A stretch of 64,000 nucleotides of DNA from Microbacterium aoyamense (GTDB lineage Bacteria > Actinomycetota > Actinomycetes > Actinomycetales > Microbacteriaceae), in assembly GCF_023155855.1 (NCBI RefSeq), contig NZ_JAKNUT010000001.1, positions 682,001 through 746,000 on the forward strand. Direction: 5' to 3'. A program made the position numbers and the translations under genes. Below, piece after piece: positions 39,545 through 48,686 of the stretch. The number at the start of each line of letters is the position of its first letter. The first letter of the stretch is position 1. A model generated the notes under the pieces. It ran no database searches. It saw only the letters and a program-made list of their open reading frames with translations, and was not told the DNA's origin.

Positions 39545-41029
39545 TCAGCGGCCGATGGCCGCGGCATCCGTCCCCAGAGCACGCTGCTCGATGATCCTCG
39601 CGTACTCGAGGCCGCTGTCCTTGACGGTGCGCTCCTGCGTGTCGTAATCCACCCGAACGATACCGAAACGCTTCGCGTAGCCCCATGCCCACTCGAAGTT
39701 GTCGAGCATCGACCAGTAGAAGTATCCGCGCACATCGACGCCGGCATCCACGGCATCCAGGATCGCGCCCAGGTGACCGCGCAGGAAGTCCACGCGTTCG
39801 ACATCGTGAACCCGCCCGTCGACGACGACGTCGTCGTACGCAGCACCGTTCTCGGTCACGTACAGCACCGTGCCGGCCGGAGCCGCGTATTCGTCCGACA
39901 CGCGCCGCAGCAGGCGGGTGAGCCCCTCGGGCTGGACCTCCCAGTGCATCGACGTGCGGGCGAGTCCGCGGTCGTTGGGGTGACCGCTGCCCGCGGGGAA
40001 CGGCGACTCGCCGCGCCGGTCCGTCGGCGCGTCACCGCCCGTCGGCGCCACGGCAGGCGCCGCAGCACTCACGAGGTCACCGTGGTAGTAGTTCACGCCC
40101 AGTGCATCGATGCGCGCCGAGATCGTCTCGAGGTCGCCCGGCAGCACGGCGGCCTCGAACGCCTCCGTGGCCGCGGGGTTGACGGCACGGAAGTCCTCGA
40201 CGATGTCGGCGGGGTATTCGCCCCGGAACACCGGATCGAGGAACCAGCGGTTGTGCTGACCGTCGAGGCGGCGCGCCGCATCGACGTCCGCCGGGTTCTG
40301 CGGGTCGGCGGGATCGGCGACGGTGAAGTTGAGCGTGATCCCGAGATCGAGCGAGGCATCGCGCCTGCGCAGCTCGGTGACCGCCTGCCCGTGGCCGAGG
40401 AGCAGGTGGTGGGATGCGAGCATCCCCTCCTCCATCGAATAGTGCCCCGGAGCGTGGATGCCCGCGGTGTAGCTGAGGAACGAGGAGCACCACGGCTCGT
40501 TGAGCGTGGTCCACACCTTCACGCGGTCGCCGAGGGCGTCGTGCATCGTGAGCGCGTACTCGGTGAACTTCTCGGCCGTCGAACGCACCGCCCAGCCGCC
40601 CTGATCCTGCAGCGCCTGCGGCAGATCCCAGTGGTAGAGCGTGAGCCACGGCAGGATGCCGGCATCCAGCAGCTCGTCGACGAGACGCTCGTAGAAGTCG
40701 AGCCCCTTCGCGTTCACCGCACCGCCGTCGGGTCGCACGCGCGACCACGACGTCGAGAAACGGTACGTCTGGAGCCCCATGCGCTTCATGAGCGCGACGT
40801 CGTCGCGATACAGGTGGTAGTGGTCGCACGCGACATCGCCGTTGTCGCCGTTGATGACGGCGCCCGGTACGCGTGAGAAGGCGTCCCAGATGGATGCCCG
40901 GCGCCCGTCCTCGAACGCGGCGCCCTCGATCTGGAAGGCGGCCGTGGCCGCGCCGAACAGGAAGTCCGACGGGAACGGGCGTTCGGCGGTCGCCGCGCGC
41001 AGGGCGGAGTCCTGGATGTCGATCGTCAT
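39545..41029 (-). CDS. GH1 family beta-glucosidase
   Basis: A 494-residue cytosolic beta-glycosidase. N-terminal FLFGAATAAFQIEGAA binds sugar. The acid/base is E178 in TTLNEPWCS and the nucleophile E393 in LYVTENGAAYDD; YFYWSMLDNFEWAWGYAKRFG ends the barrel. It would hydrolyse beta-glucosides or cellobiose brought in by the adjacent ABC system. ATG 41029 overlaps the permease stop (ATGA). Confidence 0.95.
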   Translation of the reverse strand: MTIDIQDSALRAATAERPFPSDFLFGAATAAFQIEGAAFEDGRRASIWDAFSRVPGAVINGDNGDVACDHYHLYRDDVALMKRMGLQTYRFSTSWSRVRPDGGAVNAKGLDFYERLVDELLDAGILPWLTLYHWDLPQALQDQGGWAVRSTAEKFTEYALTMHDALGDRVKVWTTLNEPWCSSFLSYTAGIHAPGHYSMEEGMLASHHLLLGHGQAVTELRRRDASLDLGITLNFTVADPADPQNPADVDAARRLDGQHNRWFLDPVFRGEYPADIVEDFRAVNPAATEAFEAAVLPGDLETISARIDALGVNYYHGDLVSAAAPAVAPTGGDAPTDRRGESPFPAGSGHPNDRGLARTSMHWEVQPEGLTRLLRRVSDEYAAPAGTVLYVTENGAAYDDVVVDGRVHDVERVDFLRGHLGAILDAVDAGVDVRGYFYWSMLDNFEWAWGYAKRFGIVRVDYDTQERTVKDSGLEYARIIEQRALGTDAAAIGR

Positions 41030-41943
41030 CCCTTCACCGCCCCCGCCATGATGCCGCTGACGAGCTGGCGGCCAGCGAAGGCGAACAGGATCAGCAGCGG
41101 AATGGTCGCCAGCAGCACGCCGGCGAGCACGATCGAGTAGTCCACGAAGTAGTTCGACTGCAGGAGCGACAGAGCGACCGGCAGGGTGGGGCTCTGCCTG
41201 TCGAGCACGATGAAGGGCCAGAAGAACTGGTTCCACGCATTGACGAAGGTGAAGAGGAACAGCATCGCCGCGGCGGGGCGGGCGGCCACGACCCCGACCG
41301 TCCAGAAGGTGCGGAACATCGACGCTCCGTCGACTCTGGCTGCCTCGATGAGCTCATCGGGCACTGACTGGCTGAGGTACTGCGTCATCCAGAACACGCC
41401 GAACGCGCTCGTGAGGGCCGGGATGATGACGGCGCCGATGTTGCCGGTCCAACCGAGGTCTGCGAACAGGATGTACAGCGGAACGACGCCCAACTGCATC
41501 GGGATGGCCATCGTCGCGACGACGAAGGCCAGCAGCCACTTGCCGCCCGGGAAGCGCAGCTTCGCGAACGCCCAGCCGGCCAGTGTCGAGAACACGACGA
41601 CGGATGCCGCGATCACGGTCGAGCTGAAGATGGAGTTCCACAGCGCCACCCAGAAGTTGACCGCCGGATCGTTCACCACCGACAGCGCGTTGGCGATGAA
41701 GTTGCCGCCCGGAATCCAGGACATGTCGGGATCGTTGATGGTGGACGAATCGCCGGACCCGATCAGGAAAGACCAGTAGTACGGGAAGATCGCCGACACG
41801 ATCACGACCCCGAGGCCGATGTAGACCCACATGCCCGCGCGGACGCCGCGGATCTTCGTGGTCCGCTCGCCGCGGCGCCGCCGCCTGTCGTTCGGGATGT
41901 TCTCTTCGACGATCGCGAGGGGCGGGGTGCTGATCGCACTCAT
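41026..41943 (-). CDS. Carbohydrate ABC permease, MalG type
   Basis: A 305-residue permease with six helices. The EAA loop is DELIEAARVDGASMFRTFWTV. The N-terminal cytoplasmic part is Arg-rich (NDRRRRRGERTTK). It pairs with the upstream permease to form the membrane channel for an oligosaccharide. ATG 41943 overlaps the preceding stop (ATGA). The ATPase is not in the operon, as usual for such systems that share an MsmK-like subunit. Confidence 0.93.
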   Translation of the reverse strand: MSAISTPPLAIVEENIPNDRRRRRGERTTKIRGVRAGMWVYIGLGVVIVSAIFPYYWSFLIGSGDSSTINDPDMSWIPGGNFIANALSVVNDPAVNFWVALWNSIFSSTVIAASVVVFSTLAGWAFAKLRFPGGKWLLAFVVATMAIPMQLGVVPLYILFADLGWTGNIGAVIIPALTSAFGVFWMTQYLSQSVPDELIEAARVDGASMFRTFWTVGVVAARPAAAMLFLFTFVNAWNQFFWPFIVLDRQSPTLPVALSLLQSNYFVDYSIVLAGVLLATIPLLILFAFAGRQLVSGIMAGAVKG

Positions 41944-42965
41944 CGCTTGGCTCCCTTCCGACGGCCGCGGGATACCTCGCCGCGACGTCCTTCGTCGCGC
42001 ACGAGGCGACGGGTGATGAGCAGATTGATCAGACCGATGACGAGGATGATCGCGAACAGGATCCACGCGAGCGCCGCGGCCCGACCGAAGTTGAACTCGC
42101 CCCAGCCGATGTTGTACAGGTACAGCGTGATCGTCAGCCACTGCTGCGCGGCGCCGCCCTGACCGGTGTTGTCGAACATGCGCGGCTCGTCGAAGATCTG
42201 CAGGCCGCCGATGGTCGACGTGATGATCACGAAGATGAGCGTCGGCTTCAGCGACGGGAGCGTGATGCTCCAGAACTGGCGGAACGCATTGGCGCCGTCG
42301 ACGGTCGCCGCCTCGTAGTACTCGCGCGGCACCGCCTGCATAGCGGCGAGGAGGATCAGCGCGTTATAACCGGTCCAGCGGAAGTTGACCATCGTCGCGA
42401 TGGCGATGTGGCTCCAGAACGGATCCTTGTGCCACGGGATCGGCTGGAGTCCGATGTTCGTGAGGACGTTGTTCACGAGACCGTGGTTGTCGCCGAACAT
42501 GTTGCTGAAGATCAGGGCGACCGCGACCGGCATCATGACGAAGGGGAGCAGAACGCTCATGCGCCAGAACGTCTTGGCGCGGATGTTGCGGTCGAGCATG
42601 GCGGCGATGAAGATCGCGAGGATCAGCTGCGGCACCGACGACAGCAGGAAGATGCTGAAGGTGTTGCGCAGAGCCGTCCAGAACTTGGGGTCGTTCAGGA
42701 TCCAGATGTACTGGTCGAGGCCGACGAAGGTTCCGGAGTTGCGGACGAGGTCCCACTCCTGGAACGAGATCACCGCGGTGAACGCGATGGGGAAGAGCCC
42801 CACGATCGCGAACAGGATGAAGAAGGGCGAGATGTAGAAGTAGGGCGAGAACCGCAGGTCGAACCGGCTCAGCTTGTTCTTGAACGACAAGGCTGCTCGT
42901 GGCGGCGCTTGACGGGGAGCCGACGGCGTCACGCCGGTGTCGGCGCGGGTTTCGGTCGCAGTCAC
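41940..42965 (-). CDS. Carbohydrate ABC permease, MalF type
   Basis: A 341-residue permease: six helices from FYISPFFILFAIVGLFPIAF onward, EAA loop REYYEAATVDGANAFRQFWS, and IGGLQIFDEPRMFDNTGQGG near the C-terminus, typical of the CUT1 family. I use GTG 42965 (start VTATETRADTG) because GGAGA lies 6 nt upstream; the frame is open to 43037 but that extension covers the intergenic hairpin region. Confidence 0.92.
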   Translation of the reverse strand: MTATETRADTGVTPSAPRQAPPRAALSFKNKLSRFDLRFSPYFYISPFFILFAIVGLFPIAFTAVISFQEWDLVRNSGTFVGLDQYIWILNDPKFWTALRNTFSIFLLSSVPQLILAIFIAAMLDRNIRAKTFWRMSVLLPFVMMPVAVALIFSNMFGDNHGLVNNVLTNIGLQPIPWHKDPFWSHIAIATMVNFRWTGYNALILLAAMQAVPREYYEAATVDGANAFRQFWSITLPSLKPTLIFVIITSTIGGLQIFDEPRMFDNTGQGGAAQQWLTITLYLYNIGWGEFNFGRAAALAWILFAIILVIGLINLLITRRLVRDEGRRGEVSRGRRKGAKR

Positions 42966-43050
42966 GAGAGTCTCCGAATCTGATGGTGCGGGGGAAGAGA
43001 CGAGAGTGCGGGCCGCGCCGCAGGGCGCGGCCCGCACTGACTTCAGATCA

Positions 43051-44325
43051 TCAGAAGGCTTCGACCTCGGTGACCCAGGTGTTCCACGACGTGGTCTGGT
43101 CCTCGGTGCCGTCGAAGACGCGGTTCACGGCGTTCTGCAGAGCGTCGTGGTACTTGAAGTAGTTCGCGTCCTTGTAGGGCGTGACCGTGATGGCCTCGGA
43201 CCGCTCGGCGAAGATCTGGCCGGTCGGCGCGTTGTTGAAGAACTCGTTCGTCGAGTCGGTGACCGCGGGGTCGGCCTGAGCCTCGATCGCGCTCGGGAAC
43301 TGTCCTGCGTTGACGAACGTCTTGGCCTGCTGCTCGGGAGCGGTCAGCCAGTCGGCGAGCGCGAGCGCTGCGTCGACGTTCTTCCCGTTGGCCGGAACCG
43401 TCAGGTACGAGCCGCCCCAGTTGGCGCCGCCGTTCGGGAAGACGTCGGCGACCTCCCAGCCGGTGACGTCGGGTGCGTTGCCCGAGATGATGCCGAGCAT
43501 CCAGCCGGGGCAGAGCATCGTGGCGAACTCGCCGTTGGCCATCGAGGCGTTCCAGTCGTCGCTCCACTGGCCCGAGTAGGCAGCGTTCGGGATGGCGCGC
43601 TCGACCACGAGGTTGTAGGCGTCCTCGATCTCGGGGTTGCTCGTGGCGATGACCGTGCCGTCCGGCTCGGTGTACGTGTACTCCATCTGGTTCACGATGC
43701 CCTGGAGCACCGAGTTGGCCGCGTCGATCATCGGCTTGCCGGTCGCCGCCTTGTACTGGTCGGCCACGTCGAAGAAGTTGTTCCAGTCGCCGTCGAAGAG
43801 CGCGGCGACGTCATCGGGGGTCGACGCGAGGCCTGCCGCCTCGAACAGGTCGGCGCGGTAGCAGATCGCCTGCGGTCCGATGTCGGTGCCGAAGCCCACG
43901 AGACGTCCGTCGCCGTCGGTCGCGCCGGCTTCCTTCCAGTCGAGCCAGCGGCCCTTGGCGCTGTCGGGCACCTCGGCGAGGAGGTCGGAGTACTGCATCG
44001 CCTCGGCGAACCAGTCGATCTCGACGGCTTCGATGTCGGCGAGGCCTTCCTTGCCGAGCTTCTGGAAGTAGTTGGCGCGGGCGTCGCCGGACTCGGCGGC
44101 CTTGTTGTGGACGATCTTCACGTTCGGGTTGGCGTCCATGTACTCCTGGAGGAGCTCATCGGTGTAGCCGAAGTTGTTGAACGTGGCGAGCGTGAGTGTG
44201 ACTTCGCCGTCCTCGTCGCCCGAACCCTCGTCGGATCCGCCGCCGGCGCAGCCGGCGAGGACGAGGGCGGTGGCCGAGAAAGCGGCGAGAGCCACTGCGC
44301 TTCTGCGGAAGGCGCGTGTGTTCAC
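43051..44325 (-). CDS. Carbohydrate ABC substrate-binding lipoprotein
   Basis: A 424-residue family 1 solute-binding protein. The signal peptide ends at lipobox LVLAGC (AFSATALVLAGCAGGGSDEG). The body has VTLTLATFNNFGYTDELLQ and GWMLGIISGNAPDVTGWEV. I chose the second GTG (44325, MNTRAFRRS) because AAAGGAG sits 5-6 nt before it; the first GTG (44331) is too close. It is the first gene of the operon under the LacI sites and captures beta-glucosides or similar sugars. Confidence 0.92.
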   Translation of the reverse strand: MNTRAFRRSAVALAAFSATALVLAGCAGGGSDEGSGDEDGEVTLTLATFNNFGYTDELLQEYMDANPNVKIVHNKAAESGDARANYFQKLGKEGLADIEAVEIDWFAEAMQYSDLLAEVPDSAKGRWLDWKEAGATDGDGRLVGFGTDIGPQAICYRADLFEAAGLASTPDDVAALFDGDWNNFFDVADQYKAATGKPMIDAANSVLQGIVNQMEYTYTEPDGTVIATSNPEIEDAYNLVVERAIPNAAYSGQWSDDWNASMANGEFATMLCPGWMLGIISGNAPDVTGWEVADVFPNGGANWGGSYLTVPANGKNVDAALALADWLTAPEQQAKTFVNAGQFPSAIEAQADPAVTDSTNEFFNNAPTGQIFAERSEAITVTPYKDANYFKYHDALQNAVNRVFDGTEDQTTSWNTWVTEVEAF

Positions 44326-44368
44326 TGTCACTCCTTTGTGTTGTCAGGTCTGTGTTGCAGGTTGGGCC

Positions 44369-44440
44369 GTGGGAGCGTTCCCACCGGATTGCAGGCTACG
44401 TTATGGGATCGCTCCCACGATTGCAAGGGAGCGCTCCCAT
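44369..44440 (-). promoter_or_regulatory. Promoter with three LacI-type operators
   Basis: Three related dyads: GTGGGAGCGTTCCCAC (44369-44384), TGGGATCGCTCCCA (44404-44417) and GGGAGCGCTCCC (44427-44438). On the minus strand TTGCAA (44426-44421) and TAACGT (44403-44398) form a promoter with an exact 17-bp spacer, and the second dyad fills that spacer. The others flank the promoter on both sides. Confidence 0.85.
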
Positions 44441-44506
44441 GGAACGGTCACAGTTGGATCACGGATGCCGTGAACCGTGGCCACCGGCATCCATCGACGC
44501 AGGCAA

Positions 44507-44512
44507 TAGACT
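44507..44512 (+). promoter_or_regulatory. Candidate -10 box of purS-purQ
   Basis: TAGACT, preceded by CAA, 39 bp before ATG 44552; GGGAG (44538-44542) is the ribosome-binding site. No good -35 was seen. Confidence 0.35.
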
Positions 44513-44551
44513 GGATCCCGACCCCGCCCACCCACTCTGGGAGCCAGACTC

Positions 44552-44800
44552 ATGCCCACCATCGTCGTCGACGTCATGCCCAAGGCCGAGCTGCTGGACC
44601 CGCAGGGCAAGGCCGTCTCGGGCGCCCTCGATCGACTCGGCGTGGACGGGTTCTCGGGCGTCCGCATCGGCAAGCGCTTCGAGCTCACGGTCGACGGCGA
44701 CGTGGATGACGCGGTCCTCGCCGAGGCGAAGCGCATCGCCGACGAGATCCTGTCGAACTCGGTGATCGAGGACGTCGTGGGCATCGAGGTCGTCGAGTGA
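44552..44800 (+). CDS. purS: FGAM synthase, PurS subunit
   Basis: An 82-residue bridging subunit of the three-part FGAM synthase (PurS, PurQ, PurL). Marks: [20 protein letters not shown] and [12 protein letters not shown]; the C-terminal [17 protein letters not shown] is typical. Its stop overlaps the purQ start as GTGA. It dimerises and channels ammonia from PurQ to PurL. Confidence 0.96.
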   Translation: MPTIVVDVMPKAELLDPQGKAVSGALDRLGVDGFSGVRIGKRFELTVDGDVDDAVLAEAKRIADEILSNSVIEDVVGIEVVE

Positions 44801-45504
44801 CCACGCGCATCGGCGTCATCACCTTCCCCGGCTCGCTCGATGACCGCGACGCACAGCGCGCGATCCGCGTGGCCGGCGCCGAGCCCGTCGCCCTGTGGCA
44901 CGGCTCGCACGACCTCGAGGGCGTCGACGCCCTCGTCCTCCCGGGCGGCTTCAGCTACGGCGACTACCTGCGTGCGGGCGCCATCGCCGCGCTCGCGCCG
45001 ATCATGGCCGAGGTGAAGGATGCCGCGGCCGCCGGCATGCCCGTCCTGGGCATCTGCAACGGCTTCCAGATGCTCGTCGAGGCGCACCTGCTGCCCGGCG
45101 GACTCATCCGCAACGCGCACCAGCAGTTCATCCGCCGCGACCAGCGCCTGCGCGTCGAGAACGCCGACACCGCGTGGACGTCGGGCTTCGAATCGGGGCA
45201 GGAGATCGTCATCCCGCTCAAGAACGCCGACGGCGGGTACATCGCCTCGGAGTCCGAGCTGGACCGGCTCGAGGGCGAGGGCCTCGTCGCCTTCCGCTAC
45301 CTCGGCGTGAACCCGAACGGGTCGCTGCGCGACATCGCGGGCATCGCGAACGAGCGCGGCAACGTCGTCGGACTGATGCCGCACCCCGAGCACGCGGTCG
45401 AGCCCGGGTTCGGCCCCGACACGGCCGCAGCGATGCGCTCGGGCGTCGACGGCCTGCCGTTCTTCACGTCGGCGATCGCCGCCGTCGTGGCTGCCGCCGC
45501 CTGA
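44797..45504 (+). CDS. purQ: FGAM synthase, PurQ glutaminase subunit
   Basis: A 235-residue class I glutamine amidotransferase. Nucleophile Cys in [12 protein letters not shown] and the His/Glu pair in [10 protein letters not shown]; the N-terminus is [16 protein letters not shown]. It supplies ammonia for FGAR to FGAM. GTG 44797 overlaps purS by 4 bp. purL does not follow; a convergent DUF1761 gene comes next. Confidence 0.97.
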   Translation: MTTRIGVITFPGSLDDRDAQRAIRVAGAEPVALWHGSHDLEGVDALVLPGGFSYGDYLRAGAIAALAPIMAEVKDAAAAGMPVLGICNGFQMLVEAHLLPGGLIRNAHQQFIRRDQRLRVENADTAWTSGFESGQEIVIPLKNADGGYIASESELDRLEGEGLVAFRYLGVNPNGSLRDIAGIANERGNVVGLMPHPEHAVEPGFGPDTAAAMRSGVDGLPFFTSAIAAVVAAAA

Positions 45505-45506
45505 AC

Positions 45507-45938
45507 CTAGACGGTCCCTGCCGGCGGCCAGACGCCGATGATGACGGCCATCACGAGCACCGTCACGAGTTCGTGCGCGATATTGATCACCGTCAGGCTC
45601 GTCGGACGCCCCTCGAAGGCGTCGTGCGTGATGAACCGCGCGGCCGTGAAGCCGGCCCACAGCACGACCGCGGTGACGATCGAATCCCAGAGGTAGCTGC
45701 CGCCGTAGAACTCCCACGAGATCGTCGTGGCCCCCGCGAGCACCCAGGCCGTGATGAAGCTCACGATCACCGTCGTGATGATCGGCCAGAGGGCGGTCGC
45801 CGCGGGCCGATCCGTGTCGACGTCGGCGAGCTTTGCCCAGCGCGTGCCGAACACCTTGAGCGAGTACCAGATCGAGCCGACCACCATGCTCGACGCCGTC
45901 GCGATCAGCACGGCCCAGTAGTTGATCTCGGGAATCAT
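45507..45938 (-). CDS. DUF1761 membrane protein
   Basis: A 143-residue protein with four helices: INYWAVLIATASSMVVGSIWYS (the DUF1761 opening), IITTVIVSFITAWVLAGAT, SIVTAVVLWAGFTAARFITH and AHELVTVLVMAVIIGVW. Function unknown. ATG 45938 has TACGCT 6 nt upstream, a leaderless signature. Confidence 0.85.
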   Translation of the reverse strand: MIPEINYWAVLIATASSMVVGSIWYSLKVFGTRWAKLADVDTDRPAATALWPIITTVIVSFITAWVLAGATTISWEFYGGSYLWDSIVTAVVLWAGFTAARFITHDAFEGRPTSLTVINIAHELVTVLVMAVIIGVWPPAGTV

Positions 45939-45944
45939 GCGGCG

Positions 45945-45950
45945 AGCGTA
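45945..45950 (-). promoter_or_regulatory. -10 box of leaderless DUF1761 transcript
   Basis: TACGCT on the minus strand, 6 nt before ATG 45938. Confidence 0.5.
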
Positions 45951-45986
45951 TCGCCGCCACCGGCCTGACGACAGACCCCGCGCCGG

Positions 45987-45992
45987 TAGCGT
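45987..45992 (+). promoter_or_regulatory. -10 box of leaderless dehydrogenase transcript
   Basis: TAGCGT, 7 nt before GTG 46000; divergent from the DUF1761 box. Confidence 0.45.
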
Positions 45993-45999
45993 GGAGCGG

Positions 46000-46917
46000 G
46001 TGAGCAGTCTCGTCGTCAGCGTCCCCACTCAGCAGCTCGCCGATGACCTCGGCAGCCTTCCCGGCGGAGTCGAGGTGATCGTGTGGCCGATGGATGCCGC
46101 GGCGCCGCGCGAACAGTTCGACATGGTCGTGCCGCCCTACATGTCGATGGCGAAGGTGCTCGAGCGACTCGACGGCGTCGATGTGGGGCTCGTGCAGGGT
46201 CAATCGATCGGGTACGAGGGCGTCGCCGACATCCTGCCCGCGGGCCTGCGCTTCGCGAACGCGTCCTCCGTGCACGAGGCATCGACCGCGGAGCTGGCGG
46301 TCGCCCTGACGCTCGCGGCGCAGCGTCGCATCCCGAACTTCGTCCGCGCGCAGGAGCGCGAGGAGTGGGCGCCCGAGTTCGCCGAGAGTCTCGCGGACCG
46401 GCGCGTGCTGCTGCTCGGCTACGGCGGCGTCGGCAAGGCGATCGCGGCGCGCCTCGTCGGATTCGAGGTCGAGATCACGGCCGTCGCCTCACGCGCGCGC
46501 GACGAGGACGGCGTGCCGGTGCGCGGTGTGGACGAGCTTCCCGCTCTGCTGCCGACCGCCGAGATCGTCATCGTCTCGCTGCCCGGCGGGGATGCGACGC
46601 GGCACCTCGTCGACGACGCTTTCCTCGCGGCCCTGCCGGACGGCGCACTCGTCGTGAACGTCGGCCGCGGTCCGATCATCGACACCGACGCCCTCGTCGA
46701 CCACGTCGGCCGCGGTCGCATCCGTGCGGCGCTCGACGTCACCGACCCCGAGCCGCTGCCCGCAGGCCACCCGCTGTGGTCGCTCCCCGGTGTGCTGATC
46801 GCCCCGCACGTCGGCGGTGCGTCGTCCGCGATGCGTCCCCGGGTCGCGCGGCTCGTGAAGGCGCAGATCGAGCGGCTGATGGCCGGGGACGAGCCCCTCA
46901 ACGTCGTGATCGGCTGA
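46000..46917 (+). CDS. D-isomer 2-hydroxyacid dehydrogenase family protein
   Basis: A 305-residue NAD(P)-dependent oxidoreductase. The nucleotide-binding motif is LLLGYGGVGKAIAARL (G-x-G-x2-G). Catalytic elements: NVGRGPIIDTDALVDHV (Arg region), DVTDPEPLPAGHPLW (Glu) and IAPHVGGAS (His). It reduces 2-oxoacids or oxidises D-hydroxyacids; the substrate is unknown. GTG 46000 is preferred by the -10 box; GTG 45991 is possible. Confidence 0.9.
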   Translation: MSSLVVSVPTQQLADDLGSLPGGVEVIVWPMDAAAPREQFDMVVPPYMSMAKVLERLDGVDVGLVQGQSIGYEGVADILPAGLRFANASSVHEASTAELAVALTLAAQRRIPNFVRAQEREEWAPEFAESLADRRVLLLGYGGVGKAIAARLVGFEVEITAVASRARDEDGVPVRGVDELPALLPTAEIVIVSLPGGDATRHLVDDAFLAALPDGALVVNVGRGPIIDTDALVDHVGRGRIRAALDVTDPEPLPAGHPLWSLPGVLIAPHVGGASSAMRPRVARLVKAQIERLMAGDEPLNVVIG

Positions 46918-46954
46918 CGGGAAGAGTCGCGCGACGCGACGCGTTGGAGTCGGC

Positions 46955-48043
46955 GTGGATGACGTCAGGCACGCGACCGTCGTGGTGATCGGCGCCGGGC
47001 AGGCCGGACTCTCGGCGGCGTATCACCTGAAGCGGCGAGGATTCGCGAGCGCGCTCGAGACGACCGAGGGCCGCACGTTCGTCGTGCTGGATGCCGCGTC
47101 CGCACCTGGCGGTGCCTGGCAGCATCGCTGGCGCTCGCTCACGATGTCGACCGTCAACGGTATCTTCGCCCTGCCGGGCGCGGAGCCGCCGGTCGTCGAC
47201 ACGGACGAGCCCAGCCGCGATGCGGTGCCCCGCTACTTCGCCGGGTACGAGGCATCCGAGCACCTGCCGATCCTGCGCCCCGTGCACGTGACCCGGGTCG
47301 ACAGCGACGGCGACGAGCTCGTCGTCACGACCGATGCCGGCGTGTGGCGGACGGATGCCGTCGTCAACGCGACCGGCACGTGGACGAACCCGCTTCTGCC
47401 TGTGTACCCCGGCGCCGAGACCTTCGCCGGTCGGCAGCTGCACACCCGGGACTACGTGTCGGCTGACGAGTTCGCAGGACGGCGGGTCGCCGTCGTCGGC
47501 GGCGGGATCTCGGCCGTACAGCAGCTCGAGGAGATCTCGCGGGTCGCCGAGACGTTCTGGTACACGCGTCGGGATCCGCGCTTCATCGAGGGGGAGTTCC
47601 AACCCGAGACGACGGGCCGTGCCGTCATCGAGCGCGTGATCGCGGATGTCGAGGCTGGCAGGCCGTCGCAGAGCGTCGTGAGTTACACGGGACTCGCGTG
47701 GACGCCGTACGCGGTTGCGGCGCGCGAGCGGGGCGCACTGGAGCGGCGTCCGATGTTCACGCGCATCGAACCTGAGGGCGTCCGCGAGGCGGACGGATCG
47801 TTGACCCCCGTCGACGTGATCCTGTGGGCGACGGGGTTCCGTCCCGCGCTCTCGCACCTCGACGCCCTCGCCCTGCGCAACGACCTCGGCGGGATCGCGG
47901 TCCGCGAGACGCGGGTCTCGGCGGATCCTCGCATCCATCTCATCGGCTTCGGGCCGTCGCAATCGACCGTCGGCGCGAATCGCGCGGGGCGCGCGGCGGT
48001 CGCCGAGATCGTGAAGATGCTCGACGCGCGGGTCGCCGCCTGA
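46955..48043 (+). CDS. FAD-dependent monooxygenase-like flavoprotein
   Basis: A 362-residue two-dinucleotide-binding flavoprotein. FAD motif VVVIGAGQAGLSAAYHL, NADP motif VAVVGGGISAVQQLEEI, and VILWATGFRPALSHLDAL near the C-terminus, as in flavin-containing monooxygenase and thioredoxin-reductase-like enzymes. The fingerprint GGAWQHRWRSL follows the FAD motif. GTG 46955 lies 37 bp after the dehydrogenase stop, same strand. The substrate is unknown. Confidence 0.87.
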   Translation: MDDVRHATVVVIGAGQAGLSAAYHLKRRGFASALETTEGRTFVVLDAASAPGGAWQHRWRSLTMSTVNGIFALPGAEPPVVDTDEPSRDAVPRYFAGYEASEHLPILRPVHVTRVDSDGDELVVTTDAGVWRTDAVVNATGTWTNPLLPVYPGAETFAGRQLHTRDYVSADEFAGRRVAVVGGGISAVQQLEEISRVAETFWYTRRDPRFIEGEFQPETTGRAVIERVIADVEAGRPSQSVVSYTGLAWTPYAVAARERGALERRPMFTRIEPEGVREADGSLTPVDVILWATGFRPALSHLDALALRNDLGGIAVRETRVSADPRIHLIGFGPSQSTVGANRAGRAAVAEIVKMLDARVAA

Positions 48044-48049
48044 GTCGGG

Positions 48050-48133
48050 TCAGCCCCGCCAGAACGGGTACGGGCCCTCGACGATGCGATGACCGCTCTT
48101 GCTGATCGGCTGGACTTCGAAGTCGTCGGTCAC
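48050..48133 (-). CDS. Possible 27-residue protein coupled to apt
   Basis: A short frame MTDDFEVQPISKSGHRIVEG then PYPFWRG, starting at GTG 48133, which overlaps the apt stop as GTGA. The sequence is not low-complexity and reads like a real peptide (acidic start, aromatic end). It has no recognised family. The GTGA coupling is its main support. Confidence 0.4.
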   Translation of the reverse strand: MTDDFEVQPISKSGHRIVEGPYPFWRG

Positions 48134-48651
48134 GCCGTGAAGACCGCGAAGGTGTCGGGCACGAGTGCGCGGCCGCCGAGCGCGGACAGCTCCATGAGCA
48201 CGCTGGTCGCGACGACGACGCCGCCGATCGCGGGCACGAGCTCGTGGGCCGCCTGCAGTGTGCCGCCCGTCGCGAGGACGTCGTCGACGAGCAGCACGCG
48301 CGTGCCGGGTGCGATGTCGTCGTGCGCTTCGATGGTCGCCGTGCCGTACTCGAGGGCGTAGTCGACGGATGCCGCGGGGCGGGGCAGCTTGCCGGCCTTG
48401 CGGATCGGCACCAGCCCGACATCCGCCACCGTCGCGGCGGCTGCGGCCAGCAGGAATCCCCGGGCCTCGATGCCCGCAACGACGTCGAACTGCCCCTCGA
48501 AGGGCTCGATCATCGCGTCGATGACGCACCGCAGGCCCGCGGCATCCGCGAGCAGCGGCGTGATGTCGCGGAACAGCACCCCCGGCTCGGGATAGTCGGG
48601 GATCGTGCGGATGAGCGCCTCGGCGCGGGCGAGGTCTTCGGTTGTCGGCAC
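48130..48651 (-). CDS. apt: Adenine phosphoribosyltransferase
   Basis: A 173-residue salvage enzyme making AMP from adenine and PRPP. Marks: IPDYPEPGVLFRDITPLLAD, VAGIEARGFLLAAA and the PRPP loop RVLLVDDVLATGGTL. GTG 48651 has TAGGGT 6 nt upstream, so it is probably leaderless. Confidence 0.96.
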   Translation of the reverse strand: MPTTEDLARAEALIRTIPDYPEPGVLFRDITPLLADAAGLRCVIDAMIEPFEGQFDVVAGIEARGFLLAAAAATVADVGLVPIRKAGKLPRPAASVDYALEYGTATIEAHDDIAPGTRVLLVDDVLATGGTLQAAHELVPAIGGVVVATSVLMELSALGGRALVPDTFAVFTA

Positions 48652-48657
48652 GCGCCC

Positions 48658-48663
48658 ACCCTA
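48658..48663 (-). promoter_or_regulatory. -10 box of leaderless apt transcript
   Basis: TAGGGT on the minus strand, 6 nt before GTG 48651. Confidence 0.5.
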
Positions 48664-48686
48664 CCCGGGCGTTCGCGGGCGGCTCT

